From Pseudomonas sp. B21-056 (GTDB taxonomy: Bacteria; Pseudomonadota; Gammaproteobacteria; Pseudomonadales; Pseudomonadaceae), in assembly GCF_026016325.1 (NCBI RefSeq), contig NZ_CP087203.1, positions 1,178,001-1,242,000 of the forward strand: a DNA stretch of 64,000 nt, in the 5' to 3' direction. The notes under the pieces were generated by a model. It worked only from the letters and a program-made list of their open reading frames with translations. It made no database searches and was not told the DNA's origin. The translations under genes were made by a program, and so were the position numbers. Of the stretch, positions 56,286 through 64,000 are shown in pieces; positions within the stretch are counted from its first letter, which is position 1; each line of letters opens with the position of its first letter.

Positions 56286-56362
56286 CATCGCGAGCAGGCT
56301 CGCTCCCACAGGGGCTTGTGAACGACACAAATCCCTTGTGGGAGCGAGCCTGCTCGCGATGG
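56286..56362. repeat. REP doublet, family I, reversed arrangement
   Basis: CATCGCGAGCAGGCTCGCTC comes first and GAGCGAGCCTGCTCGCGATG last, separated by about 30 nt; the same reversed order as the element at 17048-17147. It lies between convergent rsmJ and the TetR gene. Confidence 0.9.
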
Positions 56363-56384
56363 GGCCGGCCCGGGCACCGAAAAT

Positions 56385-57020
56385 CTAAGGCCTGTAGGCC
56401 CGCATGAACAACCCCACCACCTCCTGCACATGTTCCTCGGCCGCCTCAGCCTCCAACGGCGCGCCGCAGCCATACAGCAAGCGGAAATTCGCCGCGCCCT
56501 TGATCAGGCAGAAGAAGTGCTCCGCCGCATGGCGGGGTTTGTCGATGCACAGGGCGCCGTTCTGGTTGACCTTGGCCAACAACCGCTCCATGCCTGAGAG
56601 CATCCGCTCGGGGCCGGCCTGGTAGAAAATCGTCGAAAGCATAGGGTCCTGGCTGCCCAGGGCCATGATCACCCGATGCAGGTTCACCGACTCTTCGCTG
56701 CTGACCAATTGCTGAAAGCCCCGGGCAATGTTCAACAGCACATGTTCAATCGACACGCCCTCAGGCCACTCGAAGAACAACGGCGGTACCTGCTCTTCGC
56801 ATTTGGCGATCACCGCGGCGGAAAACAGCGTTTCCTTGTCGTTGAAATGGCTGTAGACCGTCAGCTTCGACACGCCCGCTTCGGTGGCGACGTTATCCAT
56901 GCTGGTATTGGCATAACCCAAGTCCATGAACAGCCGTTTGGCGGCGTCGAGAATGGCCTGGCGTTTGACCAGATCCTTCGGACGGCCAGGTCCGCTGGGG
57001 GGTAAAAGATTGTTCGACAT
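56385..57020 (-). CDS. mexL: TetR-family repressor, MexL-like
   Basis: A 211-residue TetR regulator. Helix-turn-helix at about 20-65 (RQAILDAAKRLFMDLGYANT; TEAGVSKLTVYSHFNDKETL) and a C-terminal helical ligand domain. It is divergent from the RND pump genes with 93 nt between, exactly like mexL-mexJK in P. aeruginosa, where MexL represses the pump. MexL identity rests on length and context. Confidence 0.88.
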   Translation of the reverse strand: MSNNLLPPSGPGRPKDLVKRQAILDAAKRLFMDLGYANTSMDNVATEAGVSKLTVYSHFNDKETLFSAAVIAKCEEQVPPLFFEWPEGVSIEHVLLNIARGFQQLVSSEESVNLHRVIMALGSQDPMLSTIFYQAGPERMLSGMERLLAKVNQNGALCIDKPRHAAEHFFCLIKGAANFRLLYGCGAPLEAEAAEEHVQEVVGLFMRAYRP

Positions 57021-57031
57021 TCTTCGCTTTA

Positions 57032-57079
57032 ATACTGGACTGGTGAGTTTGCTATTAATAACATACCCGCCAGTATAAT
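57032..57079 (+). promoter_or_regulatory. Candidate MexL operator and mexJK -10 element
   Basis: ATACTGG (57032-57038) and its complement CCAGTAT (57070-57076) form an inverted repeat. The second arm is also part of palindrome ATACCCGCCAGTAT (57063-57076), and it overlaps TATAAT (57074-57079), a perfect -10. A repressor bound here would block polymerase. Confidence 0.55.
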
Positions 57080-57113
57080 TATTCCAAGCGCTATTAGCGA
57101 AAGGTCTGCCGCC

Positions 57114-58214
57114 ATGTTCCGCTATGCATTGCCCCTCGCCGTGCCCGTCAGTCTGGCTTTTTTATTGTCTGCGTGTGGTCATGACGAACCGGTGCCGGTC
57201 GCTGTGCGCCCGGCCATGGTCGTGAAGCCAGAGCCTTCGGCCCAGGCGACGGACAGTTATCCCGGCGAAGTGCGGGCCCGTTTCGAGCCGGACCTGGCTT
57301 TTCGCATTGGCGGCAAAGTGAGCCGACGACTGGTCGAAGAGGGGCAACGGGTCAAGGCCAACCAGCCCCTGGCCGAACTCGATCCCCAGGACGTGCGCTT
57401 GCAACTGGAAGCGACCCGGGCCCAGGTGGCCGCCGCCGAGGCCAACCTGAACCTGGTGCGTGCCGAACGTGATCGCTACAAGACCTTGCTGGACCGGCAG
57501 ATGGTCAGCCGCTCCCAGTACGACAATGCCGAGAACCTCTACCGCTCCGGCGCCGCGCGGCTCAAGCAGATCCAGGCCGAATTCGACGTCTCCAGCAATC
57601 AGGCCAGCTATTCGGTACTGCGGGCGCCCCAGGATGGCGTGGTCGCCCGGCGTTCGGTGGAAGTCGGGCAGGTGGTGCAGGCCGGGCAGACGGTCTTCAC
57701 CCTCGCCACCGACGGCGAGCGTGAGGTGCTGATCAGTCTGCCGGAACAGAGTTTTGGTCGGTTCAAGATCGGCCAGCCGGTCTCGGTGGAACTGTGGAGC
57801 CAGCCTGGTCAGCGTTTCAGCGGGCATATTCGCGAACTCTCGCCGGCTGCCGACCCCAAGTCCCGTACCTTCGCTGCCCGTGTTGCATTTGCCGCGGGCA
57901 GCGTCCCGGCCGAGCTGGGCCAGAGCGCCCGGGTGTTTATCCAGACTGTCGACAAGGTGCCTTTGTCGGTGCCGCTATCGGCCCTGACCGCTGAAAACGG
58001 CGCGACGTATGTCTGGGTGGTCAACGCTAACAACACCTTGAAGAAAGTCCCGGTGCGGGTCGGCGCCTTCGGTGAAAAGACCGTTCCGGTGCTTGAGGGC
58101 CTCAGTGCCAATGACTGGGTGGTGGCGGCCGGCGTGCATGTGCTCCTCGACGGCCAGCAGGTACGGCCGGTGGATCGCTCCAACCGCGTGGTCAACCTGG
58201 CGGCCAAGGAGTAA
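57114..58214 (+). CDS. mexJ: RND efflux periplasmic adaptor, MexJ-like
   Basis: A 366-residue membrane fusion protein. Lipoprotein signal LAFLLSACG (LSAC lipobox), then the barrel-sandwich/lipoyl region (GKVSRRLVEEGQRVKANQPL), an alpha hairpin (QVAAAEANLNLVRAERDRYK) and beta-barrel. It links the inner membrane pump with an outer membrane channel. It starts 34 nt downstream of the candidate -10 and precedes mexK by 6 nt. Confidence 0.9.
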   Translation: MFRYALPLAVPVSLAFLLSACGHDEPVPVAVRPAMVVKPEPSAQATDSYPGEVRARFEPDLAFRIGGKVSRRLVEEGQRVKANQPLAELDPQDVRLQLEATRAQVAAAEANLNLVRAERDRYKTLLDRQMVSRSQYDNAENLYRSGAARLKQIQAEFDVSSNQASYSVLRAPQDGVVARRSVEVGQVVQAGQTVFTLATDGEREVLISLPEQSFGRFKIGQPVSVELWSQPGQRFSGHIRELSPAADPKSRTFAARVAFAAGSVPAELGQSARVFIQTVDKVPLSVPLSALTAENGATYVWVVNANNTLKKVPVRVGAFGEKTVPVLEGLSANDWVVAAGVHVLLDGQQVRPVDRSNRVVNLAAKE

Positions 58215-58220
58215 TCCCCG

Positions 58221-61200
58221 ATGGGTTTCAATCTTTCCGAATGGGCGTTGCGTAACCGCCAGATCGTACTGTTCCTGATGCTGTTGCTGGCTATTGTCGG
58301 CGCGCTTTCCTACACCAAGCTGGGTCAGAGTGAAGACCCGCCGTTCACCTTCAAGGCCATGATCATCAGCACCAACTGGCCGGGGGCCACGGCCGAGGAA
58401 GTGTCGCGCCAGGTCACCGAACGCATCGAAAAGAAGCTGATGGAAACCGGCGACTACGAGAAAATCGTCTCGTTTTCCCGTCCGGGCGAGTCCCAGGTGA
58501 CCTTCGCGGCCCGGGACTCCATGCATTCGGCGCAGATCCCCGAGCTGTGGTACCAGATCCGCAAGAAGATCAACGACATCCGCCATACCTTGCCCCAGGG
58601 TGTCCAGGGGCCGTTCTTCAACGATGAGTTCGGGACCACCTTCGGCAACATCTATGCCCTGACCGGCGACGGCTTCGACTACGGCGTGCTCAAGGATTAC
58701 GCCGACCGTGTCCAGATCCAGCTGCAACGGGTCAAGGATGTGGGCAAGGTTGATTTGCTCGGTCTGCAGGACGAGAAAATCTGGATTGAGCTGTCGAACG
58801 TCAAGCTGGCGACCCTTGGCCTGCCCTTGTCGGCGGTCCAGCAGGCCCTGGAAAAGCAGAACGCAGTCTCGACCGCAGGCTTCTTCGAGACCGGCAGCGA
58901 GCGTTTGCAGCTACGGGTATCGGGGAATTTTCAGACGGTAGAAGAGATCCGTAATTTCCCGATCCGGGTCGCCGATCGCACCTTCCGTATCGACGATGTG
59001 GCAGACGTGCGTCGTGGGTTCAACGACCCACCCGCGCCACGCATGCGCTTCATGGGCGAGGATGCCATCGGCCTGGCCGTGGCGATGAAGGAGGGCGGTG
59101 ACATCCTGATCCTGGGCAAGGCGCTGGAAACCGAGTTTGCCCGGATCCAGAACAACCTGCCGGCCGGCATGCAGTTGCGCAAGGTGTCGGACCAGCCTGC
59201 TGCGGTGAAGACCGGCGTCGGTGAGTTCGTTCAGGTGCTGGTGGAAGCGCTGACGATCGTCTTGCTGGTGAGCTTCTTTTCCCTGGGGCTGCGCACCGGG
59301 ATGGTGGTCGCCCTGGCGATTCCGCTGGTGCTGGCGATGACTTTCGCGGCGATGTATTACCTGGGGATCGGCCTGCACAAGATTTCCCTCGGTGCGCTGG
59401 TGCTGGCGCTCGGGTTGCTGGTGGATGACGCGATCATTGCGGTGGAGATGATGGCGATCAAGATGGAGCAGGGCTTCGACCGGATCAAGGCCGCCAGCTA
59501 TGCCTGGACCAGCACGGCGTTCCCGATGCTCACCGGTACGCTGATCACGGCGGCGGGGTTCCTGCCGATCGCCACGGCGCAATCGGGCACCGGCGAATAT
59601 ACCCGCTCGATTTTCCAGGTGGTGACCCTCGCGTTGCTGGCGTCCTGGGTGGCTGCGGTGGTGTTCGTGCCTTATCTGGGGGAAAAACTCCTGCCGGACC
59701 TGGCGAAAATTCATGCGGCCAAGCACGGCACCGGTGACGGTCAACCCGACCCTTACGGCACGCCGTTCTACCAGCGGGTCCGGCGATTGGTGGAGTGGTG
59801 CGTGCGGCGGCGCAAAACCGTTATCGCCTTGACCGTGCTGTTGTTCATCGGCTCGGTGATGCTGTTCCGTTTTGTCCCGCAGCAGTTCTTCCCGGCGTCG
59901 GGTCGGCTGGAGTTGATGGTCGACCTGAAACTGGAGGAGGGCGCCTCCCTGAGTAACACCGCCGAACAGGTCAAGCGCCTCGAGGCGATGCTCAAGGATC
60001 ACCCGGGCATCGACAACTACGTGGCCTATGTCGGCACCGGCTCACCGCGTTTCTACCTGCCGCTGGATCAACAACTGCCGGCACCGAGCTTCGCCCAGTT
60101 CGTGGTGCTGGCCAAGACCATCGAAGACCGCGAGCCTCTGCGCAGCTGGCTGATCAGTACCCTGAACGAACAGTTTCCGACTATGCGCTCCCGGGTCACG
60201 CGCCTGGAAAACGGTCCACCCGTGGGTTACCCGGTGCAGTTCCGGGTGACCGGCGAACACATTGAAGAAGTTCGAGCCCTGGCGCGGAAAGTCGCGACGA
60301 AGGTTCGCGAAAATCCCTACGTAACGAACGTGCACCTGGATTGGGAGGAACCGAGCAAAGTCGTGTACCTGAATGTCGACCAGGAGCGCGCCCGGGCCTT
60401 GGGCGTAAGCACGGCTGACCTGTCGAAGTTCCTGCAAAGCTCCCTGATCGGCTCCAGTGTCAGCCAGTACCGCGAGGACAACGAACTGATCGAGATTCTG
60501 CTGCGTGGCACGGTCCACGAGCGCACCGAGCTGACGTTGCTGCCGAGCCTGGCGGTGCCCACCGAGAACGGCCAAAGTGTTGCGCTGTCGCAGATCGCGA
60601 CGCTGGAATACGGCTTTGAAGAGGGTGTGATCTGGCATCGCAATCGCCTGCCGAGCGTGACGGTGCGGGCCGATATCTATGGCAAGGAGCAACCGGCGTC
60701 CCTGGTGCAGCAGATCTTCCCGACCCTGGACCCGATTCGCGCAGAATTGCCGGACGGTTATCTGCTGGAGGTCGGTGGCACGGTCGAGGATTCGACCCGA
60801 GGGCAGAAGTCGGTGAATGCCGGGGTACCGTTGTTCATCGTGGTAGTGCTGACCCTGCTGATGGTGCAACTGCGCAGTTTCTCACGCACGGCCATGGTAT
60901 TTCTGACGGCGCCTTTGGGGCTGATCGGCGTCACGCTGTTCCTGCTGGTATTCCGCCAGCCGTTCGGTTTCGTCGCCATGCTGGGCACCATCGCCCTGTC
61001 GGGGATGATCATGCGCAACTCGGTGATCCTGGTGGACCAGATCGAACAGGACATCGAGGCCGGGCTGACACCGTGGCAGGCAATCATCGAAGCCACGGTA
61101 CGACGCTTCCGGCCGATCGTGCTCACCGCCCTGGCGGCGGTGTTGGCGATGATTCCATTGTCGCGCAGCCTGTTCTTCGGCCCGATGGCAGTGGCGATCA

Positions 61201-61286
61201 TGGGCGGGCTGATCGTGGCGACAGCGTTGACGCTGCTGTTCCTGCCGGCGCTGTATGCGGCCTGGTTCAGGGTCAAGAAAACCTGA
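58221..61286 (+). CDS. mexK: RND multidrug efflux transporter, MexK-like
   Basis: A 1021-residue HAE-1-type RND pump with twelve helices and two large periplasmic loops. The proton-relay pair Asp-Asp is in ALGLLVDDAIIAVEMMA; the second half contains LLFLPALYAAWF. It drives substrate export with the proton gradient. No outer membrane channel gene follows, as in P. aeruginosa mexJK, which borrows OprM or OpmH. The next gene is on the other strand. Confidence 0.94.
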   Translation: MGFNLSEWALRNRQIVLFLMLLLAIVGALSYTKLGQSEDPPFTFKAMIISTNWPGATAEEVSRQVTERIEKKLMETGDYEKIVSFSRPGESQVTFAARDSMHSAQIPELWYQIRKKINDIRHTLPQGVQGPFFNDEFGTTFGNIYALTGDGFDYGVLKDYADRVQIQLQRVKDVGKVDLLGLQDEKIWIELSNVKLATLGLPLSAVQQALEKQNAVSTAGFFETGSERLQLRVSGNFQTVEEIRNFPIRVADRTFRIDDVADVRRGFNDPPAPRMRFMGEDAIGLAVAMKEGGDILILGKALETEFARIQNNLPAGMQLRKVSDQPAAVKTGVGEFVQVLVEALTIVLLVSFFSLGLRTGMVVALAIPLVLAMTFAAMYYLGIGLHKISLGALVLALGLLVDDAIIAVEMMAIKMEQGFDRIKAASYAWTSTAFPMLTGTLITAAGFLPIATAQSGTGEYTRSIFQVVTLALLASWVAAVVFVPYLGEKLLPDLAKIHAAKHGTGDGQPDPYGTPFYQRVRRLVEWCVRRRKTVIALTVLLFIGSVMLFRFVPQQFFPASGRLELMVDLKLEEGASLSNTAEQVKRLEAMLKDHPGIDNYVAYVGTGSPRFYLPLDQQLPAPSFAQFVVLAKTIEDREPLRSWLISTLNEQFPTMRSRVTRLENGPPVGYPVQFRVTGEHIEEVRALARKVATKVRENPYVTNVHLDWEEPSKVVYLNVDQERARALGVSTADLSKFLQSSLIGSSVSQYREDNELIEILLRGTVHERTELTLLPSLAVPTENGQSVALSQIATLEYGFEEGVIWHRNRLPSVTVRADIYGKEQPASLVQQIFPTLDPIRAELPDGYLLEVGGTVEDSTRGQKSVNAGVPLFIVVVLTLLMVQLRSFSRTAMVFLTAPLGLIGVTLFLLVFRQPFGFVAMLGTIALSGMIMRNSVILVDQIEQDIEAGLTPWQAIIEATVRRFRPIVLTALAAVLAMIPLSRSLFFGPMAVAIMGGLIVATALTLLFLPALYAAWFRVKKT

Positions 61287-61298
61287 CTGAGAGGCAAA

Positions 61299-61387
61299 TG
61301 TGGGAGCGAGCCTGCTCGCGATAGCGGTATAACAGCCAATGAAGATGTCATGGCTGAAGCCGCTATCGCGAGCAGGCTCGCTCCCAC
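61299..61387. repeat. REP doublet (REPIN), family I
   Basis: An 89-nt unit with the conserved ends and inner CGATAGCGG/CCGCTATCG arms, between mexK and the convergent DUF4197 gene. Confidence 0.92.
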
Positions 61388-61402
61388 CGTTGTTTACCGC
61401 AT

Positions 61403-62080
61403 TCAGAGGCTGCCGAAGACCTTCTTCGCCAGGCTGGTGGCCGCGGCCGCCGGGTTCTTGCGAATCGCGGCTTCCTGCTTGCCGATCATTTCGAACAAGC
61501 CGTCCAGTGCCTGCTCGGTCACGTAGTTTTCGACGTTGGCGCTTTTGGCATCCAATACGCCGAACGTCGCGGCCTGGCCGGCAAAGGCATTGTATTTCTG
61601 GGCCAGGCCGACCTTGTCGGTGGCTTGTTTGACGATGGGCAGGAACTTGGCGCGGATCTGCTCGCGGCTGCTCTTGTTCAGGTACTGCGTCGCCGAGTCG
61701 TTGCCACCGCTCAAAATGCCCTTGGCATCGTCCACGCTCATATTCTTCACGGCATTGACCAGAATCGGCTGCGCCTGGACCACGGCAGTCTCGGCTGCCT
61801 GGTTCATGCTGGCCTCCAGTTGATCGACCTGGTCACCCATGCCAAAGGCTTTCATCTTGCTGGCGACTTTGCCGAGTTTGCCCGGCAGTTCGATCTTCAC
61901 TTCCGGGTTGTTGCTGAAACCCCCAGGCGTGCCCAGTTGCTTGACCGCCACCTGGGCGCCCTGGGTCAAGGCGTCCTTGAGGCCACCCGTGGCATCTTTT
62001 TGCGACAGGTCACCCAGGGACAGGGCCATGGCGTTGGCGCAGACCAACAGGCCGGTGAAGAGTAGAGTAGAGCGGAGCAT
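61403..62080 (-). CDS. DUF4197 periplasmic protein
   Basis: A 225-residue protein with a signal peptide (MLRSTLLFTGLLVCANAMA), matching DUF4197: LSLGDLSQKDATGGLKDALT and a C-terminal YVTEQALDGLFEMIGKQEAA. It is largely helical. Function is unknown. It follows the YbaY-like gene in the same direction by 30 nt. Confidence 0.88.
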   Translation of the reverse strand: MLRSTLLFTGLLVCANAMALSLGDLSQKDATGGLKDALTQGAQVAVKQLGTPGGFSNNPEVKIELPGKLGKVASKMKAFGMGDQVDQLEASMNQAAETAVVQAQPILVNAVKNMSVDDAKGILSGGNDSATQYLNKSSREQIRAKFLPIVKQATDKVGLAQKYNAFAGQAATFGVLDAKSANVENYVTEQALDGLFEMIGKQEAAIRKNPAAAATSLAKKVFGSL

Positions 62081-62110
62081 GACAGCGTCCTTGAGATGAA
62101 TGGAAAGGAA

Positions 62111-62509
62111 TCAACGTGCAGGGTTGACGCGGATCTTCAACGGCTGCGGATCTTTGCCATCGAGTTGCACGGTGTGTTGTTCGGTGCTGATGAACATCAG
62201 CTGGCCGTCCACTTCGATGCGGGCACTCACGGCATAGCGATGGCCGGGTTTGACCTGGGACGGATCATAGCTGAGGTGGAATGGCAGCGGGACCTGGCCT
62301 TTGACCGGGCCACTCTGTTGATCGAGCACCACCGCCGGGGCATCGGCCAGGGACACATCCTGCAAACTCACGCTTAGGGTTGCGGTGGGCGGCAGGGCGA
62401 TGCGTTGCAGGTAGAACACTTCACCGTCGAGGTGGTTCTTGCTCGCCAGCGGTGCGCTGGAGCAGGCGCCGAGCAGCGTGGCAACGGCCAGCAGGGTCAT
62501 TTTTTTCAT
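62111..62509 (-). CDS. YbaY-like lipoprotein
   Basis: A 132-residue lipoprotein with signal MKKMTLLAVATLLGAC (lipobox LGAC). The mature part matches the YbaY (lipo-chaperone-like) domain: LDGEVFYLQRIALPPTATLS, then beta strands with PLPFHLSYDPSQVKPGHRYA. Function is unknown. It sits between plsB and the DUF4197 gene on one strand. Confidence 0.88.
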   Translation of the reverse strand: MKKMTLLAVATLLGACSSAPLASKNHLDGEVFYLQRIALPPTATLSVSLQDVSLADAPAVVLDQQSGPVKGQVPLPFHLSYDPSQVKPGHRYAVSARIEVDGQLMFISTEQHTVQLDGKDPQPLKIRVNPAR

Positions 62510-62529
62510 GGCGCAGTTCCTTGATCGAG

Positions 62530-62553
62530 GGCGCCAGGCAACGGCCTGGCGCC
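62530..62553 (-). terminator. Hairpin after plsB
   Basis: A perfect 10-bp stem GGCGCCAGGC/GCCTGGCGCC with an AACG loop, 8 nt after the plsB stop; no U-tract. Confidence 0.5.
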
Positions 62554-62561
62554 GGGGGGAA

Positions 62562-64000
62562 TCAATCCTGGGTCACCGGAGCAACCTGATCCGCCGCATC
62601 TTCACTGCGATGCAACGCCACCTGGCGGATCGACAAACGAATCTCCGCCGGCAGCACCCGTTTGGCGGCGCCTTCGGCCAGTTCGCCCAGCAGCTCGTGA
62701 TAGCTTAGCTTGCCGGCTTCGTCCCGGCGCAGAACATCAAGGTCCAGCATCGTCTGGATGAAATGGCGGAACAGGGTCTTGTCGAAGAATTCCGGCGCGT
62801 TGAGGCCATGCAGGATCGACAGACGCTGGGCCATGACGGTGCAGAGGTCCTCCAGCTCTTCGGCGCTGATGCTGTTCTGACCACTGTTGAGCAGCAGCGA
62901 GACGGTCATGTAGAAGCGTTGCAGGGCCTGGGCGATGCTTTTGGACAGCAGAGTCAGCAGCACGAAATGCCGCGAACTCGGCACCGGACGCAGGTACAGG
63001 TCATTTTCGAAACGCAGCAGGCCCTGTTCGACGAACGCTTCGAGCCATTGATCGATCACCTCGTCCAGTTGCTCCAATGACCAGCGAATGAACAGTTCCG
63101 ATTGCAGGTACGGGTACAAGGCGCGGGTGTAGCGCAGGATCTGCTCGCGGCTCATGCGCGAAGAACTTTGGAAAAAGCTCGCCAGCAATGCCGGCAGGGC
63201 GAAGATGTGCAGCACGTTGTTGCGGTAGTAGGTCATCAGCACCGCATTCTGCTCATCCAGGTACAGGATCTTGCCCAGGGCATCGTTCTGTTCCGACAGC
63301 AGGTCCATGCCTTTCACATGTTCGATCAGCGCCCGGCCATCCCCCGTGGGCAGGGTGGTGTGAGGCGAATACGGTACTTTGCGCAGCAACGCCAGGTACA
63401 GGTCCAGCACCCGGGCCATGGCCTGATCATCCAGGGCCAGGCGGCTGGTGGACAGCAGCGCCAGGGCCACCAGGTTGACCGGGTTGATGGCGGCGGCTTC
63501 GTTCAGGTGGCGGGCCACGCGCTCACCCAGGCGATGGGTGGTCGCGTTGAGCCAGGCCGGTTTGAACTGCGGGCCCAGTTCCTGCTGGCGCCAGTCCGGC
63601 TGTTCACCGTCGAGGAACTCTGCCAGTTTGATCGGCTCGCCGAAGTTCACCGCCACCTGGCCGAAGCGTTGCTTGAGGGCACCGACGACCTTGAAGATGT
63701 CGAAGATCGATTCTTTCTTCTTGCTGGCCCCGCGCAACTCGCCCAGGTAGGTACGGCCCTCCAGCACCCGCTCGTAGCCGATATAGACCGGCACGAACAC
63801 GATGGGCGTGCGCGATGACCGCAGGAAGCTGCGCAGGGTGATGGCGAGCATGCCGGTCTTGGGTTGCAGCATGCGCCCGGTGCGCGAACGTCCCCCTTCG
63901 ACGAAGTATTCCACCGGAAAGCCCTTGGTGAACAACGTGTGCAGGTATTCATTGAACACGGCGGTGTAGAGCGGGTTGCCCTTGAAGGTACGGCGCATGA
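62562..64000 (-). CDS. plsB: Glycerol-3-phosphate acyltransferase PlsB, C-terminal part
   Basis: The last ~479 residues of PlsB; the N-terminal part, including the acyltransferase HxxxxD motif, lies beyond the right edge. Visible: the substrate-binding motif [18 protein letters not shown] and the following [15 protein letters not shown], both typical of PlsB. The enzyme acylates position 1 of glycerol-3-phosphate, the first step of phospholipid synthesis. An in-frame ATG at 63996-63998 is internal and not the start. Confidence 0.95.
   Translation of the reverse strand, partial: MRRTFKGNPLYTAVFNEYLHTLFTKGFPVEYFVEGGRSRTGRMLQPKTGMLAITLRSFLRSSRTPIVFVPVYIGYERVLEGRTYLGELRGASKKKESIFDIFKVVGALKQRFGQVAVNFGEPIKLAEFLDGEQPDWRQQELGPQFKPAWLNATTHRLGERVARHLNEAAAINPVNLVALALLSTSRLALDDQAMARVLDLYLALLRKVPYSPHTTLPTGDGRALIEHVKGMDLLSEQNDALGKILYLDEQNAVLMTYYRNNVLHIFALPALLASFFQSSSRMSREQILRYTRALYPYLQSELFIRWSLEQLDEVIDQWLEAFVEQGLLRFENDLYLRPVPSSRHFVLLTLLSKSIAQALQRFYMTVSLLLNSGQNSISAEELEDLCTVMAQRLSILHGLNAPEFFDKTLFRHFIQTMLDLDVLRRDEAGKLSYHELLGELAEGAAKRVLPAEIRLSIRQVALHRSEDAADQVAPVTQD

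Overview
This window is a high-GC gammaproteobacterial chromosome segment, almost certainly from the Pseudomonas fluorescens species complex. The evidence is gene order (ffh-rpsP-rimM-trmD-rplS, xerD-dsbC-hom-thrC, recJ, prfB-lysS, ppc-adk-tsaB, a MexL/MexJ/MexK set, plsB), which from memory closely follows P. aeruginosa PAO1 from about PA3748 down to PA3673. The complete wsp operon and the many GTGGGAGCGAGCCTGCTCGC palindromes between genes point the same way. The species cannot be fixed from sequence alone. I see no prophage, integron, insertion sequence, CRISPR array, rRNA or tRNA.

Layout. 1-4.8 kb: a CNNM/CorC-type membrane protein (cut by the window edge) and a CcsA-like protein face away from ffh; then the rpsP-rimM-trmD-rplS operon with a clear promoter and terminator. 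4.8-9.8 kb: xerD, dsbC, hom, thrC. 9.8-19.4 kb: a sensor protein that lacks any output domain, a DUF3509 gene, a CaiB-type CoA transferase, yaeQ, recJ, an Old Yellow Enzyme and the Tat-exported OpgD. 19.4-20 kb: a small ParE/RHH toxin-antitoxin pair. 20-28.4 kb: a polyamine-type ABC transporter flanked by two aminobutyraldehyde-type dehydrogenases, with a LysR regulator upstream. 28.5-37.9 kb: a TerB/DUF533 gene, then wspABCDEFR, the surface-sensing c-di-GMP pathway, with nearly every junction translationally overlapped. 38-46.5 kb: prfB with its programmed frameshift, lysS, a TetR regulator, a lipoprotein, a DUF1704 putative metallopeptidase, an alpha/beta hydrolase, and an OmpA-like lipoprotein (LptF-like) with a DUF4398 lipoprotein. 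46.8-56.3 kb: ppc, adk, tsaB, DUF72, a PEP mutase-like enzyme, an extensin-like protein, a duplicated-motif protein and rsmJ. 56.3-64 kb: the mexL/mexJK efflux locus, DUF4197, a YbaY-like lipoprotein and plsB (cut by the window edge).

The strongest non-genic signal is a dense population of dispersed palindromic repeats: eight doublets of one REP family (six of them 88-89 nt long), five elements of a second family (TGTGGCGAGGGG), one of a third family sitting inside an element of the second, and a fourth palindrome before thrC. Two elements split the ABC transporter/dehydrogenase gene set. I also see two AlgU/sigma-E-like promoters (GAACTT-N17-TCAC), before the DUF4398-OmpA pair and before DUF3509.

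Most of the window is conserved core genome. I did not find a clearly new multi-gene system. The best candidates for follow-up are the nested repeat, the DUF1704 metallopeptidase next to TetR and lipoprotein genes, the protein with two copies of an LDLLDKPFPPFP segment, the truncated sensor, and the two AlgU-like promoters. All calls come from reading the sequence; no database search was run.
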